The position numbers were made by a program, and so were the translations under genes. DNA of 64,000 nucleotides from Flavobacterium circumlabens (GTDB taxonomy: Bacteria; Bacteroidota; Bacteroidia; Flavobacteriales; Flavobacteriaceae): NCBI RefSeq assembly GCF_004345565.1, contig NZ_SLWA01000011.1, positions 62,001 through 126,000 of the forward strand. Reading direction: 5' to 3'. Positions within the stretch are counted from its first letter, which is position 1. The number at the start of each line of letters is the position of its first letter. The notes beneath the pieces are model-generated. The model had not been told where the DNA came from. It saw only the letters and a list, made by a program, of their open reading frames with translations, and did no database searches. Shown here in pieces: positions 8,452 through 17,065 of this stretch.

Positions 8452-8570
8452 AAGGCTCAAAGGTACAGAGGGACAAAGGTTCAAAGGTTAAAAAATAAAG
8501 GCTCAAAGGTGAAGAAGGATAAGTTAAAAAAACTTTGAACCTCTGCACCTTTGAGCCTTTGAATCTTTTA
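8452..8570. repeat. CAAAGGNN octamer-word hairpin, copy 1
   Basis: The left arms (8453-8489 and 8497-8518) run in 8-bp words such as CAAAGGTA, CAGAGGGA and CAAAGGTT. The right arm (8530-8569) carries the complementary words (CTTTGAAC, CTCTGCAC, CTTTGAGC). It fills the space between the convergent lactonase and helicase genes. Confidence 0.85.
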
Positions 8571-8578
8571 GAAAAAAA

Positions 8579-9931
8579 CTATTTATTCTTATCTTTTCTC
8601 TTCTTATCTCTCGTTTTCAACATATTTCTGTTAACAGAACCATGAGTTTTCTTTTTGGTTTTTGATGGACCTCCAAGATTCACTTTTTTGTTCTTTTTGT
8701 CTTTTTCATGGAAAGCACCATCTCCGTTGAGTTTTTGTTTTTTCATTAAAAACTTAATAGGCTGGCGGTCTTTTTCAGGCTCAATCAGTTTAGATGAAAT
8801 TTCGACTTCTTCAGGAAAATCGGCTATTGCCAGTTCCTGATTCATTAAAACTTCAACTTCTACCTTAAATTCTTCTTCACGTGGCGTGATAAAACTGATT
8901 GCAGTTCCTGTAGCATCGGCACGACCAGTACGGCCAATTCGGTGCATATATAATTCAGGGAATTCCGGAAGCTCAAAGTTAATAACATGCGAAATATTAG
9001 AAATATCCAAACCTCTCGCCATAATGTCTGTGGTAATCAGTCCGCGAAGATTTCCTTCCTGAAATTCAGCCATCGTACTCAAACGGTAATTTTGAGATTT
9101 ATTGGAGTGAATTACTCCAAACTGACCTTCGAAATCTTCTTCGATACGTGTGTGAAGCATGTCTGAAATCTTTTTATTATTCACAAAAACCAAAACACGT
9201 TCCATGCTTTCATTGGTTTCCAATAAATGTTTCAGTAAGTTTACTTTGGTATTAAAGTTCGGAACATTATAGGTAATCTGTGTAATTTTTTCAAGTGGAG
9301 TTCCTGAAGCAGCAAGTGTGACTTCTTCCGGAAAATCAAAAAAGTCATTCAGAACAGCATCTACTTCATCTGTCATGGTTGCGGAGAATAAAATGTTTTG
9401 ACGTTTGGTTTTCATCATCGCCAACAATGCTGTCAATTGCGTACGGAAACCTAAATTCAGCATTTCATCGAACTCATCAATTACTAATTTCTGAGTTTCA
9501 TCAAAACGAATTACCGCATCCAAAGCCAAATCCATAGTACGACCAGGGGTTCCAACCAGGATATCAACTCCTTCGTAAACGGCTTTTTTCTGTGTATTGA
9601 TATTTACACCACCAAAAATACCAAGTGTTTTAACCGACATGTATTTGGTTAATTTCTCTACTTCTTCTACAACCTGAACCACTAATTCACGGGTAGGAAC
9701 CAGAATTACAATTTTTGGGGTATTGGTTGGGGTAAATTTGTATAATTTTAAAAGAGGCAGTAAATAGGCAAATGTTTTACCGGTACCGGTTTGTGCAATT
9801 CCCATCATATCGCGACCTGACATAATCACAGCAAAGGATTTTTCCTGAATTGGAGTTGGTGTAACAAAACCCAATTCGTCGATTGCTTTTTGTAGTGATT
9901 TTGGAAGATTGAATTTTTCGAAAGTGCTCAT
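8579..9931 (-). CDS. DEAD-box RNA helicase, RhlE-like, with DEFD motif II
   Basis: The product has 450 residues. Its helicase motifs are a Q motif (FNLPKS...PTPIQ, 7-29), AQTGTGKT (46-53), PTRELV (79-84), TPGR (128-131), SAT, ARGLDI and HRIGRTGR. Motif II reads DEFD (152-155) instead of DEAD. The first D and E, needed for Mg-ATP hydrolysis, remain, so it should be active. The C-terminus is a lysine-rich tail (KKNKKVNLGG...KTKKKT...KKRKDKNK), a probable RNA-binding extension. A role in ribosome assembly or RNA turnover is inferred from the family. A CAAAnnTA box (9949-9956) upstream is a candidate -7 element. Confidence 0.9.
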   Translation of the reverse strand: MSTFEKFNLPKSLQKAIDELGFVTPTPIQEKSFAVIMSGRDMMGIAQTGTGKTFAYLLPLLKLYKFTPTNTPKIVILVPTRELVVQVVEEVEKLTKYMSVKTLGIFGGVNINTQKKAVYEGVDILVGTPGRTMDLALDAVIRFDETQKLVIDEFDEMLNLGFRTQLTALLAMMKTKRQNILFSATMTDEVDAVLNDFFDFPEEVTLAASGTPLEKITQITYNVPNFNTKVNLLKHLLETNESMERVLVFVNNKKISDMLHTRIEEDFEGQFGVIHSNKSQNYRLSTMAEFQEGNLRGLITTDIMARGLDISNISHVINFELPEFPELYMHRIGRTGRADATGTAISFITPREEEFKVEVEVLMNQELAIADFPEEVEISSKLIEPEKDRQPIKFLMKKQKLNGDGAFHEKDKKNKKVNLGGPSKTKKKTHGSVNRNMLKTRDKKRKDKNK

Positions 9932-10033
9932 TTACATTAAATTTTGTGCAAATGTACGTTAAAATAACGGTTTGATTGTTAGATTACCAGATGATTCGAG
10001 AAATTTAGGTGTTTAATTGCTTGATTATCAATA

Positions 10034-10798
10034 TCAGAATCCTTCAAAAACACCAAGGCCAAAAAGGGCAAAATCGTATTTTACAGGGTCTTGAGCGTCC
10101 ATTTTCCTTAGTTTTTGGTCTAATTCAGCTAAAGCTTTTCCATCGTTTTGTTTTCGGGTCAGGATACCCAGCTTTCGGGCAACATTGCCGGAATGTACAT
10201 CTAAAGGGCAGGATAAGGCAGCTGGTGAGATCGTTTTCCAGATTCCTAAATCGACTCCTTTTGTATCCTGACGTACCATCCAGCGCAGGTACATGTTGAT
10301 TCTTTTGGCAGCGGAATTGTTTAAGGGATCCGAAATGTGTTTTTGAGTCCGCGCAAGGTGATCTGTTTCAAAAAAGATCTTTTTAAATTCATGAATGCTT
10401 TTTTGCAGGCTGTCATTTTCCTGATTTTTGGCAAAGACGGCTTCAAGGCCATTGTGGTTTTTATAAATGTGCTGCAATCCTTTTATAAAACCGGCAAAAT
10501 CATTTCCGTTAAAGGTTCTGTGAACAAAATTCTCCAGTCTTGCCAAATCTTCATCAGAATGGGACATAACGAAATCGTAGGGCGTATTGCCCATTAATTC
10601 CATCATGGTATGCGAATTTTTAATAATCATTTTACGATTTCCCCAGGCAATTGTAGCACTCAGGAAACCGGCAATTTCGATGTCTTCTTTTTGGGTAAAC
10701 AAATGCGGAATCTGTACCGGATCACTTTCAATAAAATCCTGATTGTTGTATTGAATGACTTTTTCGTCCAGAAATTCTTTGAGTTCTTTTTGGTTCAT
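10034..10798 (-). CDS. DUF2400 / TIGR02757 family protein
   Basis: The product has 254 residues, a typical length for the TIGR02757 family. It starts MNQKELKEFLDEKVIQYN and carries the characteristic DPVQIPHLFTQKEDIEIAGFL and the later DVHSGNVARKLGILTRKQND. The last portion, with an Arg-rich helix and the HSGNVARKLGI stretch, resembles helix-hairpin-type nucleic-acid binding domains, but the biochemical role is not known to me. There are no membrane segments. It lies downstream of the LolD-like gene on the same strand, separated by the 80-bp structured repeat. Confidence 0.82.
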   Translation of the reverse strand: MNQKELKEFLDEKVIQYNNQDFIESDPVQIPHLFTQKEDIEIAGFLSATIAWGNRKMIIKNSHTMMELMGNTPYDFVMSHSDEDLARLENFVHRTFNGNDFAGFIKGLQHIYKNHNGLEAVFAKNQENDSLQKSIHEFKKIFFETDHLARTQKHISDPLNNSAAKRINMYLRWMVRQDTKGVDLGIWKTISPAALSCPLDVHSGNVARKLGILTRKQNDGKALAELDQKLRKMDAQDPVKYDFALFGLGVFEGF

Positions 10799-10830
10799 GC
10801 TTAAAATGAAAGTTCTTGTTATTCGGGTGT

Positions 10831-10910
10831 CCTAGCCCTGATGGGAGCGGCATCCTTTTTCTTGCTTTTTAGCAAGGAAAAGATAGAGCGGACAGCAGGA
10901 AATAGCTCCT
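10831..10910. repeat. 80-bp structured intergenic element, copy 1
   Basis: The element runs CCTAGCCCTGAT ... AGCTCCT. A central hairpin has the stem CTTGCT/AGCAAG extended by T-A pairs. Outer short stems are CCTG/CAGG and CTA/TAG. The pentamer AGCGG occurs in both flanks as a direct repeat. The element's last bases supply the TAG stop (10909-10911) of the LolD-like gene. Copy 2, inverted, is at 43377-43460. Confidence 0.8.
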
Positions 10911-11574
10911 AATTACTAATTTGGCCATCGACCATGATTAATTTTCTGTCGGCCATATTGGCTAATTCTTCGTTGTGGGTCACGATCACGAAAGTCTGAC
11001 CGAATTCATCACGAAGCTGAAAAAATAACTGATGCAGATTTTCGGCAGAATGGGTATCCAGGTTTCCGGAAGGTTCATCGGCAAAAATTACGTCAGGTTT
11101 ATTAATCAGGGCTCTGGCAACAGCGACACGTTGTTGTTCCCCGCCCGAAAGTTCGCTTGGTTTATGATTTATTCTGTGCGACAAACCAAGATATTCTAAT
11201 AACCTTTTAGCTTCTTTTTCGGTTTCAGCTTTAGGTTTATTGGCTAAATAAGCAGGAATGCAAACATTTTCCAAGGCTGTAAATTCCGGTAATAACTGGT
11301 GAAACTGAAAAATAAATCCCAAATTTAAATTTCTGAATTTTGATAATGCTTTATCATTGAAACCCAGTATATTCTCTCCGTTTATAATTAATGAAGTTTC
11401 AGTTTGTGATTTTGATGGTTTGTCTAATGTTCCTAAAATTTGCAGTAATGTTGTTTTTCCGGCTCCGGAAGCTCCAACGATTGAAACAATTTCTCCTTTT
11501 TTAATATGCAAATCGACTCCTTTTAAAACTTCAAGCTGATCGTAGAATTTATGTATATTTTTTGCGTGTATCAT
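10909..11574 (-). CDS. ABC transporter ATP-binding protein, LolD/MacB-like
   Basis: The product has 221 residues, one nucleotide-binding domain of the lipoprotein-release class. It has Walker A GASGAGKTT (34-42), the Q-loop region FIFQFHQLLPEFTALENV, signature LSGGEQQR, Walker B VIFADEPSGNLD and the H-loop VTHNEE. In the LolD family this subunit powers extraction of lipoproteins from the inner membrane by LolC/E. No permease gene is adjacent, so the partner must be elsewhere. A call of lolD is reasonable but not certain because MacB-type ATPases look alike. Its stop codon lies in the structured repeat downstream. Confidence 0.85.
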   Translation of the reverse strand: MIHAKNIHKFYDQLEVLKGVDLHIKKGEIVSIVGASGAGKTTLLQILGTLDKPSKSQTETSLIINGENILGFNDKALSKFRNLNLGFIFQFHQLLPEFTALENVCIPAYLANKPKAETEKEAKRLLEYLGLSHRINHKPSELSGGEQQRVAVARALINKPDVIFADEPSGNLDTHSAENLHQLFFQLRDEFGQTFVIVTHNEELANMADRKLIMVDGQISN

Positions 11575-11744
11575 TTATGAAACTGTTTTTACAAAGAAAC
11601 AAAGATTCTGTTGAAATCGTAAGCTGTTCTAACAGAATTTTAGGAACAATATTTGATTGTTAGGTTGAGGACAATTTTATAAATGTAAAAAGTCTGATTT
11701 GTAACCAGTTGGTTTTTAAATAAAATAGTACTAAATTTAGGAAT

Positions 11745-12032
11745 ATGAAAGAAGAAATAATGGTGAAAGACGAAAAAACGAAAAAGCTGTTGTTGGGTCT
11801 GCTTTTTGATGCAATGGGAATGTTGACTTTTACAATTCCGCTTGTTGGGGAATTTGCCGATGTTGTCTGGGCACCGCTGGCCGGCTTTTTAATGACTTAT
11901 ATGTACAAGGGAAGAGTAGGGAGAGTAGCGGGTATTTTGACTTTTGTAGAAGAAATTCTGCCTTTTACAGATGTAATTCCGTCGTTTACTCTAACGTGGA
12001 TTTACACCTATTACATCCAGAGAAAGGAATAA
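11745..12032 (+). CDS. Small hypothetical membrane protein
   Basis: The product has 95 residues: a charged N-terminus (KEEIMVKDEKTKK), then a hydrophobic segment (LLLGLLFDAMGMLTFTIPLV), a second (VVWAPLAGFLMTYMY), a basic loop KGRVGRVAG, and a third (FTLTWIYTYYI). ATG at 11745 and an alternative ATG five codons later are both possible. I recognise no family. It converges with the DUF6787-like gene, with 6 bp between stop codons. Confidence 0.7.
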   Translation: MKEEIMVKDEKTKKLLLGLLFDAMGMLTFTIPLVGEFADVVWAPLAGFLMTYMYKGRVGRVAGILTFVEEILPFTDVIPSFTLTWIYTYYIQRKE

Positions 12033-12038
12033 AACTAA

Positions 12039-12341
12039 TTAATCTTTAAACAGAAATCCAAGCCCCATACTTTTGAGCATTTTTTTTTCAAAGTTCCAAA
12101 AGAAACGAAACTGTCCGAACAGGGTTCCTATTGCCACTAATATAACCTGGTAAATAGGGAAGATAATAATCAGTCTGATTAAGGTAAACCATCCCCCAAA
12201 ATCTTCTTTGCTGATTCCCAGCCAAATACAAAAAGGCTTGGATAAATAAGCCGATGCCGATCCGGTGATGGCAAAAACAATAAATATAATAATGAGTTGG
12301 AAGTTTGAGGAGATTCCCCAGCGTTGCTTTAATTTATTCAT
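12039..12341 (-). CDS. DUF6787-like small membrane protein
   Basis: The product has 100 residues, starts MNKLKQRWGISSNFQLIIIF, and has two or three hydrophobic helices (LIIIFIVFAITGSASAYL, LIRLIIIFPIYQVILVAIG) with FCIWLGI between them. The RWGI/SNFQL start and ITGSASAYLSKPF stretch are typical of a small family common in Flavobacteriia (DUF6787 from memory), of unknown role. It lies downstream of the DUF6146-like lipoprotein on the same strand with a 32-bp gap. Confidence 0.7.
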   Translation of the reverse strand: MNKLKQRWGISSNFQLIIIFIVFAITGSASAYLSKPFCIWLGISKEDFGGWFTLIRLIIIFPIYQVILVAIGTLFGQFRFFWNFEKKMLKSMGLGFLFKD

Positions 12342-12373
12342 TTTTATTTGTAATGATTACAAATATAACAACA

Positions 12374-12808
12374 TTATCTGGAAGGAACATAACCCCAAAG
12401 TTTTTGTTTGTAAGTATTTTGAAAATAAATCATATAATTATAAATGAGGTAATTTACCTCGTACCCATAATTGATTGCAGGGTTATAATTGATATTCATT
12501 TCATATAAATTCGGACTGTAACGTTGCGGCTGCAAAACACGATTATTCCATTCGTTTACGTATAAAATATTTTTCGACTCCAGATAGCTTTGAGAGTGAT
12601 AATTTCTTGGAAAAGCTCGGGAAGCCAGCCAGGTGCTAAAACCGTTGTCGATAATGATAACTTCGTATTCTAAAGAGTCATTGGCAATTCGTACCGTATC
12701 GTTTAATGCTACCCCATTATTTTTTACCGGCTCAATTGCATTTGTTTTGGCAGTTGAGCAGGCTATAATGGTGCACAAAATCGCAAGAATGTAAACGAAA
12801 TTTTTCAT
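12374..12808 (-). CDS. DUF6146-like lipoprotein
   Basis: The product has 144 residues with the lipoprotein signal MKNFVYILAILCTIIACS (lipobox cysteine at 17). The mature part contains LEYEVIIIDNGFSTWLASRAFPRNYHSQSYLESKN, then YVNEWNNRVLQP and an Asn/Tyr-rich C-terminus. This matches a small Flavobacteriia family (DUF6146 from memory) with no known activity. It is probably cotranscribed with the downstream small membrane protein. Confidence 0.72.
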   Translation of the reverse strand: MKNFVYILAILCTIIACSTAKTNAIEPVKNNGVALNDTVRIANDSLEYEVIIIDNGFSTWLASRAFPRNYHSQSYLESKNILYVNEWNNRVLQPQRYSPNLYEMNINYNPAINYGYEVNYLIYNYMIYFQNTYKQKLWGYVPSR

Positions 12809-12842
12809 GACTTTTAATTTGAACCTAAAGTTACGGAAAAAA

Positions 12843-13010
12843 AAGGTACTAAGGTACTAAGTTGCAAAGGTACTAAGGTTTAGAGCTGCAAAGGGACAAA
12901 GGGGACAAAGGTTCAGAGGTACAAAGGCTGACTTTATTAAAAAAGATCGCAAAGAAAACCTTTGCAACTCTGAACCTTTGTCCCTCTGAACCTTTGTCCC
13001 TCTGAACCTT
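12843..13010. repeat. Octamer-word hairpin GGTNCWAA, copy 2 (longest)
   Basis: The left arm (12843-12929) contains about ten successive 8-bp words, including GGTACTAA, GTTGCAAA, GGGACAAA, GGTTCAGA and GGTACAAA, with a single 1-bp slip. The right arm (12957-13010) has about six complementary words (CCTTTGTC, CCTCTGAA alternating). It lies just 3' of the DUF937 gene on the minus strand. TAA and AAA word types are mixed in one array, linking the two octamer families. Confidence 0.9.
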
Positions 13011-13018
13011 AAAAAAAC

Positions 13019-13582
13019 TTATCTTCCAAATAATTTACCGATAAAGCCTGAGATGCCTCCTTTGCTTTTGGTGATGACCATAACATCGGCTACGTCAACT
13101 TTTCCATCAGCATTTTGGTCCAGGCCAAACTGCATTCCGTATTTAGAGATGGTGTCCATAATACCGGATGCCTGTCCGCTGTTTCCGGAAATGGCTCCAA
13201 TGATATCTGAAATCTGAAAACTGCTGTCATTTGGATCTTTTGCTTTATTCACCAATGAATTTAATACCTGTGGAATAATGCCGGAGGCAACACCTGAAGA
13301 ATCTGCATTGCTTAATCCAAATTTCTCACCAAGACTACCTTTGAGTTGCTGTGTTATTTGCTGTACCACCGGATTAGAATTGTCTATTGGAGAACTTCCG
13401 TTAAATAAACCTGCCAACTGTTCTGCACCACCACCCTCTGAAGCAATTTTCTGCAGTCCTGAAAAAATGGAGTTGCCGGCTTCAGCTACTACCGCTTCAT
13501 TATGTTCGTTTGGGACCGCACTGTTGTTGACAATTGCATCGCCTCCATATTGTTGCACTAATTGTGTTAATTGTTCAAACAT
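13019..13582 (-). CDS. DUF937-like protein with a C-terminal EF-hand-type loop
   Basis: The product has 187 residues: MFEQLTQLVQQYGGDAIVNN, then Ser/Gly-rich helical repeats resembling DUF937 (QQITQQLKGSLGEKFGLS, VASGIIPQVLNSLVNKAKD). Near the C-terminus, DQNADGKVDVADV is a textbook EF-hand or dockerin-type calcium loop (D-x-N-x-D-G-x-V-D-x-x-D). There is no signal peptide. The role is unknown; the loop suggests Ca2+ binding. A hydrophobic/glycine tail ends the protein (GGISGFIGKLFGR). Confidence 0.78.
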   Translation of the reverse strand: MFEQLTQLVQQYGGDAIVNNSAVPNEHNEAVVAEAGNSIFSGLQKIASEGGGAEQLAGLFNGSSPIDNSNPVVQQITQQLKGSLGEKFGLSNADSSGVASGIIPQVLNSLVNKAKDPNDSSFQISDIIGAISGNSGQASGIMDTISKYGMQFGLDQNADGKVDVADVMVITKSKGGISGFIGKLFGR

Positions 13583-13620
13583 GATTTAGATTTTTTTAGA
13601 TTGGTAAGTTCAAATTTAAT

Positions 13621-13666
13621 AAAAAAAGAAAAGGGATTTATTAAACAATGTTAATAAATCCCTTTT
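13621..13666 (-). terminator. Rho-independent terminator of the serA-like gene
   Basis: A perfect 16-bp stem (13629-13644 with 13651-13666, 6-nt loop) is followed on the minus strand by a T-rich tract (13628-13621). It is placed between the serA-like stop and the DUF937 start. Confidence 0.85.
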
Positions 13667-13687
13667 AAGATATTTAATTACAGTTAA

Positions 13688-14638
13688 TTAGCTCAGCAAA
13701 GTGATAATTTGTGAAGCTAATTCCGTACCAATTCTGTCTTGTGCTTCTCCCGTTGCAGCCCCGATATGTGGCGTCAATGAAATTTTAGGATGCATTAAGA
13801 TTGTCATTTCCGGTTTTGGCTCGCTTTCAAAAACGTCCAGTCCTGCAAATGCTACTTTACCTGAATCCAAAGCTTTTATCAATGCCACTTCATCAATCAC
13901 ACCACCGCGGGCACAATTTACAATTCCAACACCGTCTTTCATGATTTCAAATTCTTTCTCTCCAATGATATAACCATCCTGAGCAGGAACGTGAAGAGTA
14001 ATGAAATCAGCTTCTTTAAATAAAGATTCCAGTGATTGTGAAACGATTGTTGTCGTGATAGACTGACCGTCAAAAAACGCTACCTTTACATCTACAGTCG
14101 GAATAAAACTATCGGCAGCAATCACTTTCATACCTAAACCAAGTGCCATTTTTGCAGTAGCCTGGCCAATACGTCCGATACCAACAATTCCAAGCGTTTT
14201 TCCTCTTAATTCAACCCCGTTTGCGTAGGCTTTTTTCAAACCGTCAAAGTTTGAATCTCCTTCAAGAGGCATATTTCGGTTAGAGTCATGCAAAAAACGA
14301 ACACCGGAAAATAAGTGTCCAAAAACCAGTTCAGCAACAGATTCTGATGATGAAGCCGGTGTGTTAATTACGTGTACTCCTTTGCTTTTGGCATAATCAA
14401 CATCGATATTATCCATACCAACACCACCACGGCCAATGATTTTAAGCCCCGGGCAGGCATCAATAATATCTTTACGAACTTTAGTCGCACTGCGCACTAA
14501 AACTACGCTTACATTGTTTTCGTTTACAAAATTAGCCACTTGTTCCTGTGCCACTTTTGTTGTTATAACTTCAAATCCACCTTTTTCTAAAGCTAGAATT
14601 CCGCTTTTAGAAATTCCGTCATTGGCTAATACTTTCAT
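13688..14638 (-). CDS. serA: D-2-hydroxyacid dehydrogenase, probable 3-phosphoglycerate dehydrogenase
   Basis: The product has 316 residues and converts 3-phosphoglycerate to 3-phosphohydroxypyruvate with NAD if the serA assignment is right. It has the NAD-binding GIVGIGRIGQATA, the catalytic Arg in NCARGGVID, Glu in FESEP, and His in TPHIGAAT. It lacks the C-terminal ACT domain seen in longer SerA forms, so serine feedback through ACT is unlikely. The adjacent serC supports a serine pathway role. No serB is in the window. Confidence 0.88.
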   Translation of the reverse strand: MKVLANDGISKSGILALEKGGFEVITTKVAQEQVANFVNENNVSVVLVRSATKVRKDIIDACPGLKIIGRGGVGMDNIDVDYAKSKGVHVINTPASSSESVAELVFGHLFSGVRFLHDSNRNMPLEGDSNFDGLKKAYANGVELRGKTLGIVGIGRIGQATAKMALGLGMKVIAADSFIPTVDVKVAFFDGQSITTTIVSQSLESLFKEADFITLHVPAQDGYIIGEKEFEIMKDGVGIVNCARGGVIDEVALIKALDSGKVAFAGLDVFESEPKPEMTILMHPKISLTPHIGAATGEAQDRIGTELASQIITLLS

Positions 14639-14640
14639 TT

Positions 14641-14698
14641 GTGTTTATGTGTTTATTTGGTTAATCGTTTATTCGTTTAAAGGTTTAATTGATTAGCC
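14641..14698. repeat. Octamer words GTTTAATC/GTGTTTAT, single arm
   Basis: Successive words GTGTTTAT, GTGTTTAT, a 10-bp variant, GTTTATTC, GTTTAAAG, GTTTAATT and GATTAGCC run in an 8-bp register upstream of the serA-like gene. No complementary arm is present. The same word family forms a two-armed element at 46851-46924. Confidence 0.7.
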
Positions 14699-14730
14699 AG
14701 CTATTATATTTTTCTTTTTTGATTTAGGAA

Positions 14731-14793
14731 TTCAGTCTCAGTTTGCATTATTCGGTTTGAAAACTGTAAACTGAGACTGAAAACTGCAAACTA
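14731..14793. repeat. ACTGnnn-word inverted repeat 3' of serC
   Basis: The arms 14731-14747 and 14765-14781 are complementary except for one G-T position. The right side continues as ACTG words about every 7 bp up to 14793, overlapping the TAG stop (14791-14793) of serC. Same family as 2529-2602. Confidence 0.8.
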
Positions 14794-15861
14794 AACTTTA
14801 GCTTCCAACGCTTTCATTACATCTACCAGCACCTGAACACTTTCGATCGGCATGGCGTTGTAGATAGAAGCTCTGTAACCACCAACAGAACGGTGTCCCG
14901 GTAATCCTGAGATATTTGCTTCTTTCCAAAGCGCATCAAAAGTTGCGGCGTGATCCGGGTTGTTCAATAAGAAAGTAACATTCATTTTAGAACGGTCTTC
15001 AGCTGCGGCAGCTCCTTTGAATAAAGGATTTCTGTCGATTTCAGCATAAAGCAAAGCCGCTTTGGCATCGTTTAATTTTTCAATTGCTGCAACACCACCG
15101 TTATTTTTGATCCATTGTAGCGTTAATAACGAAACGTATACTGCAAAAACAGGAGGTGTATTGTACATACTTTCTGCTTTGATATGTTTAGCGTAATCTA
15201 ACATACTTGGAATAGTTCTTCCGTTTTTCTCCAGGATTTCTTCTTTGACAACGACTAAAGTAGTTCCTGCAGGTCCCATATTTTTTTGGGCTCCGGCATA
15301 GATTAAATCAAATTTAGAAAAATCTAAATTACGTGAAAAAATATCCGAACTCATATCGCAAACTACAGGAATATTTGTAGTTGGGAAATCATGCATCTGA
15401 GTTCCAAAAATGGTATTATTACTGGTACAGTGAAAATAATCTGCATCAGCTGGTATTTCGTATCCTTTTGGAATGTGATTGTAATTTTCTTCTTTTGAAG
15501 TAGCTACGACAACAGTTTCTCCAAAATTTTTAGCTTCTTTTATGGCAGCGGTTGCCCAGGTTCCCGAATCTAAGTAAGCGGCTTTTCCGTTTTCTTTCAT
15601 CAAATTGTACGGCGCCATTAAAAATGCAGTACTGGCACCACCTTGTAAAAATAAGGCCTGATATCCTTTTCCTTCAAGTCCTAATAATTCTAAAGCAAGC
15701 GATCGGGCTTCATCCATTACAGCAACAAAATCTTTGCTTCGGTGCGAAATTTCAAGGATAGATAGTCCTGAATCATTGAAATTTAAAATGGCTTTTGAAG
15801 CTTTCTCAAAAACTTCTTGTGGTAAAATACTTGGTCCTGCGCTGTAGTTGTGTTTTTTCAT
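14791..15861 (-). CDS. serC: 3-phosphoserine aminotransferase
   Basis: The product has 356 residues from the ATG at 15861 (MKKHNYSAGPSILPQEV), matching known SerC starts; a longer frame from 15906 adds 15 residues with no support. It is a class V PLP aminotransferase with substrate loop NYSAGPS, LQGGASTAF and the Schiff-base lysine in GAQKNMGPAG, plus HRSVGGYRAS near the end. It converts phosphohydroxypyruvate and glutamate to phosphoserine in the cytoplasm. The serA-like gene lies directly downstream. Confidence 0.93.
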   Translation of the reverse strand: MKKHNYSAGPSILPQEVFEKASKAILNFNDSGLSILEISHRSKDFVAVMDEARSLALELLGLEGKGYQALFLQGGASTAFLMAPYNLMKENGKAAYLDSGTWATAAIKEAKNFGETVVVATSKEENYNHIPKGYEIPADADYFHCTSNNTIFGTQMHDFPTTNIPVVCDMSSDIFSRNLDFSKFDLIYAGAQKNMGPAGTTLVVVKEEILEKNGRTIPSMLDYAKHIKAESMYNTPPVFAVYVSLLTLQWIKNNGGVAAIEKLNDAKAALLYAEIDRNPLFKGAAAAEDRSKMNVTFLLNNPDHAATFDALWKEANISGLPGHRSVGGYRASIYNAMPIESVQVLVDVMKALEAKV

Positions 15862-15953
15862 GATATAGTTAATAGACGAAAATTTTAAAAACGCAAATTT
15901 CGGCAATAGGAGCTGAAAAAGCGATAAATTATTCGAAATAATTAAACATTTTT

Positions 15954-17027
15954 TTACTTTGTTGTTAACAAAAACGTTATAGTATCTACGTTATCTGCAT
16001 AATCCCACAATTGCGGATTTTGGGTCTGTCCAAACGGAATATTGTTTTTTCCAGAATCTGCACTGACAATACACTGAATTTGTTCAGCATCAGCTTCAAG
16101 GCGCTTTTCCAGATCTTCGCGGCTTTCATAAAATTCATAAAAAACACTCGAAATAGGAGAGGCATAACTCGGATCTTCTTTTAAAGTCAGAAAGCCATTG
16201 TCGAGTAATTTGAAATTACTCATTAAAAATACAGCCTTATTATAGTCGTAATTGTTAGCGTATTTTTCATAATGAATAACGTCCTGATATTTGAAGATAG
16301 CTTCGAAAAAAGCATCAAATTTATAGCCTTTCGGGACAAAAAGCTTCGAAACATTTCGACAGCCTAATCCAAAATATCTAAATATATCTTCCCCTAAGGC
16401 TTCCAGTTGTTCTTTGGTTTCTTTTCCGCTTATAACGGCAACTGAATTTCTGTTTTTACGGATAATAGAAGGTTTGTCTTTGAAATAATATTCAAAATAA
16501 CGCGCTGTATTATTACTTCCTGTGGCGATTACGGCATTGAAATTTTCTAATTTTCCTTCTACAAAATTGATTTTATTCGAAAAGTCAGGATTGACGGCAA
16601 TGATGTATTTAGCTAAAAATGGTAACAGATGCTGATCATTTGAAGATGTTTTTATGACTGCATTATTTCCGCTTATTAAAACAGATAAAAAATCATGAAA
16701 ACCGACTAACGGAATATTTCCGGCTAAAATCAGTGCCACATTTTTTCCGTTTTCTTTTTCCACAGATAATTCAAAAGAATAATTAGAAAGCCATTTTGTA
16801 ATATTTTCTTCTGTTAAAGCGTCTGCCCATGACTGAAGTGCAAAGTATACCTGTTCAGGAGTATACCATCCATTATGAGATTGTGATAAGCGAATCAGCT
16901 TTTCGAAATCATCAAAAAATAAATCGTTGTGTAAAACATCCGATTTTTTAGTTGTATTGTTTTCAGAAAATTGTTTTAAGAATTTGCCTAATTCAACAAA
17001 AACACTTTTTTTTGTTTCTAATGTCAT
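15954..17027 (-). CDS. Acyl-CoA reductase, LuxC-like
   Basis: The product has 357 residues of the LuxC/acyl-CoA reductase type within the aldehyde dehydrogenase superfamily. NVALILAGNIPLVGFHDFLSVL (N-terminal third), the nucleotide-binding-like ATGSNNTARYFEYYF, and the putative catalytic cysteine in FGLGCRNVSKLFVPKGY are visible. LuxC reduces fatty acyl groups to aldehydes for bioluminescence; no luxABDE genes are here, so the physiological substrate is unknown. Short compared with LuxC of Vibrio (about 480). It is divergent from a ferredoxin gene across a 157-bp region. Confidence 0.82.
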   Translation of the reverse strand: MTLETKKSVFVELGKFLKQFSENNTTKKSDVLHNDLFFDDFEKLIRLSQSHNGWYTPEQVYFALQSWADALTEENITKWLSNYSFELSVEKENGKNVALILAGNIPLVGFHDFLSVLISGNNAVIKTSSNDQHLLPFLAKYIIAVNPDFSNKINFVEGKLENFNAVIATGSNNTARYFEYYFKDKPSIIRKNRNSVAVISGKETKEQLEALGEDIFRYFGLGCRNVSKLFVPKGYKFDAFFEAIFKYQDVIHYEKYANNYDYNKAVFLMSNFKLLDNGFLTLKEDPSYASPISSVFYEFYESREDLEKRLEADAEQIQCIVSADSGKNNIPFGQTQNPQLWDYADNVDTITFLLTTK

Positions 17028-17065
17028 AATGTTTGTTTATGAATAGTTTTGATTGTAATTTTGCA

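Noticed and set aside
15954..17027. Bioluminescence (lux) gene
   Set aside because: Only a LuxC-like reductase is present; no luciferase or luxD/E genes are nearby.
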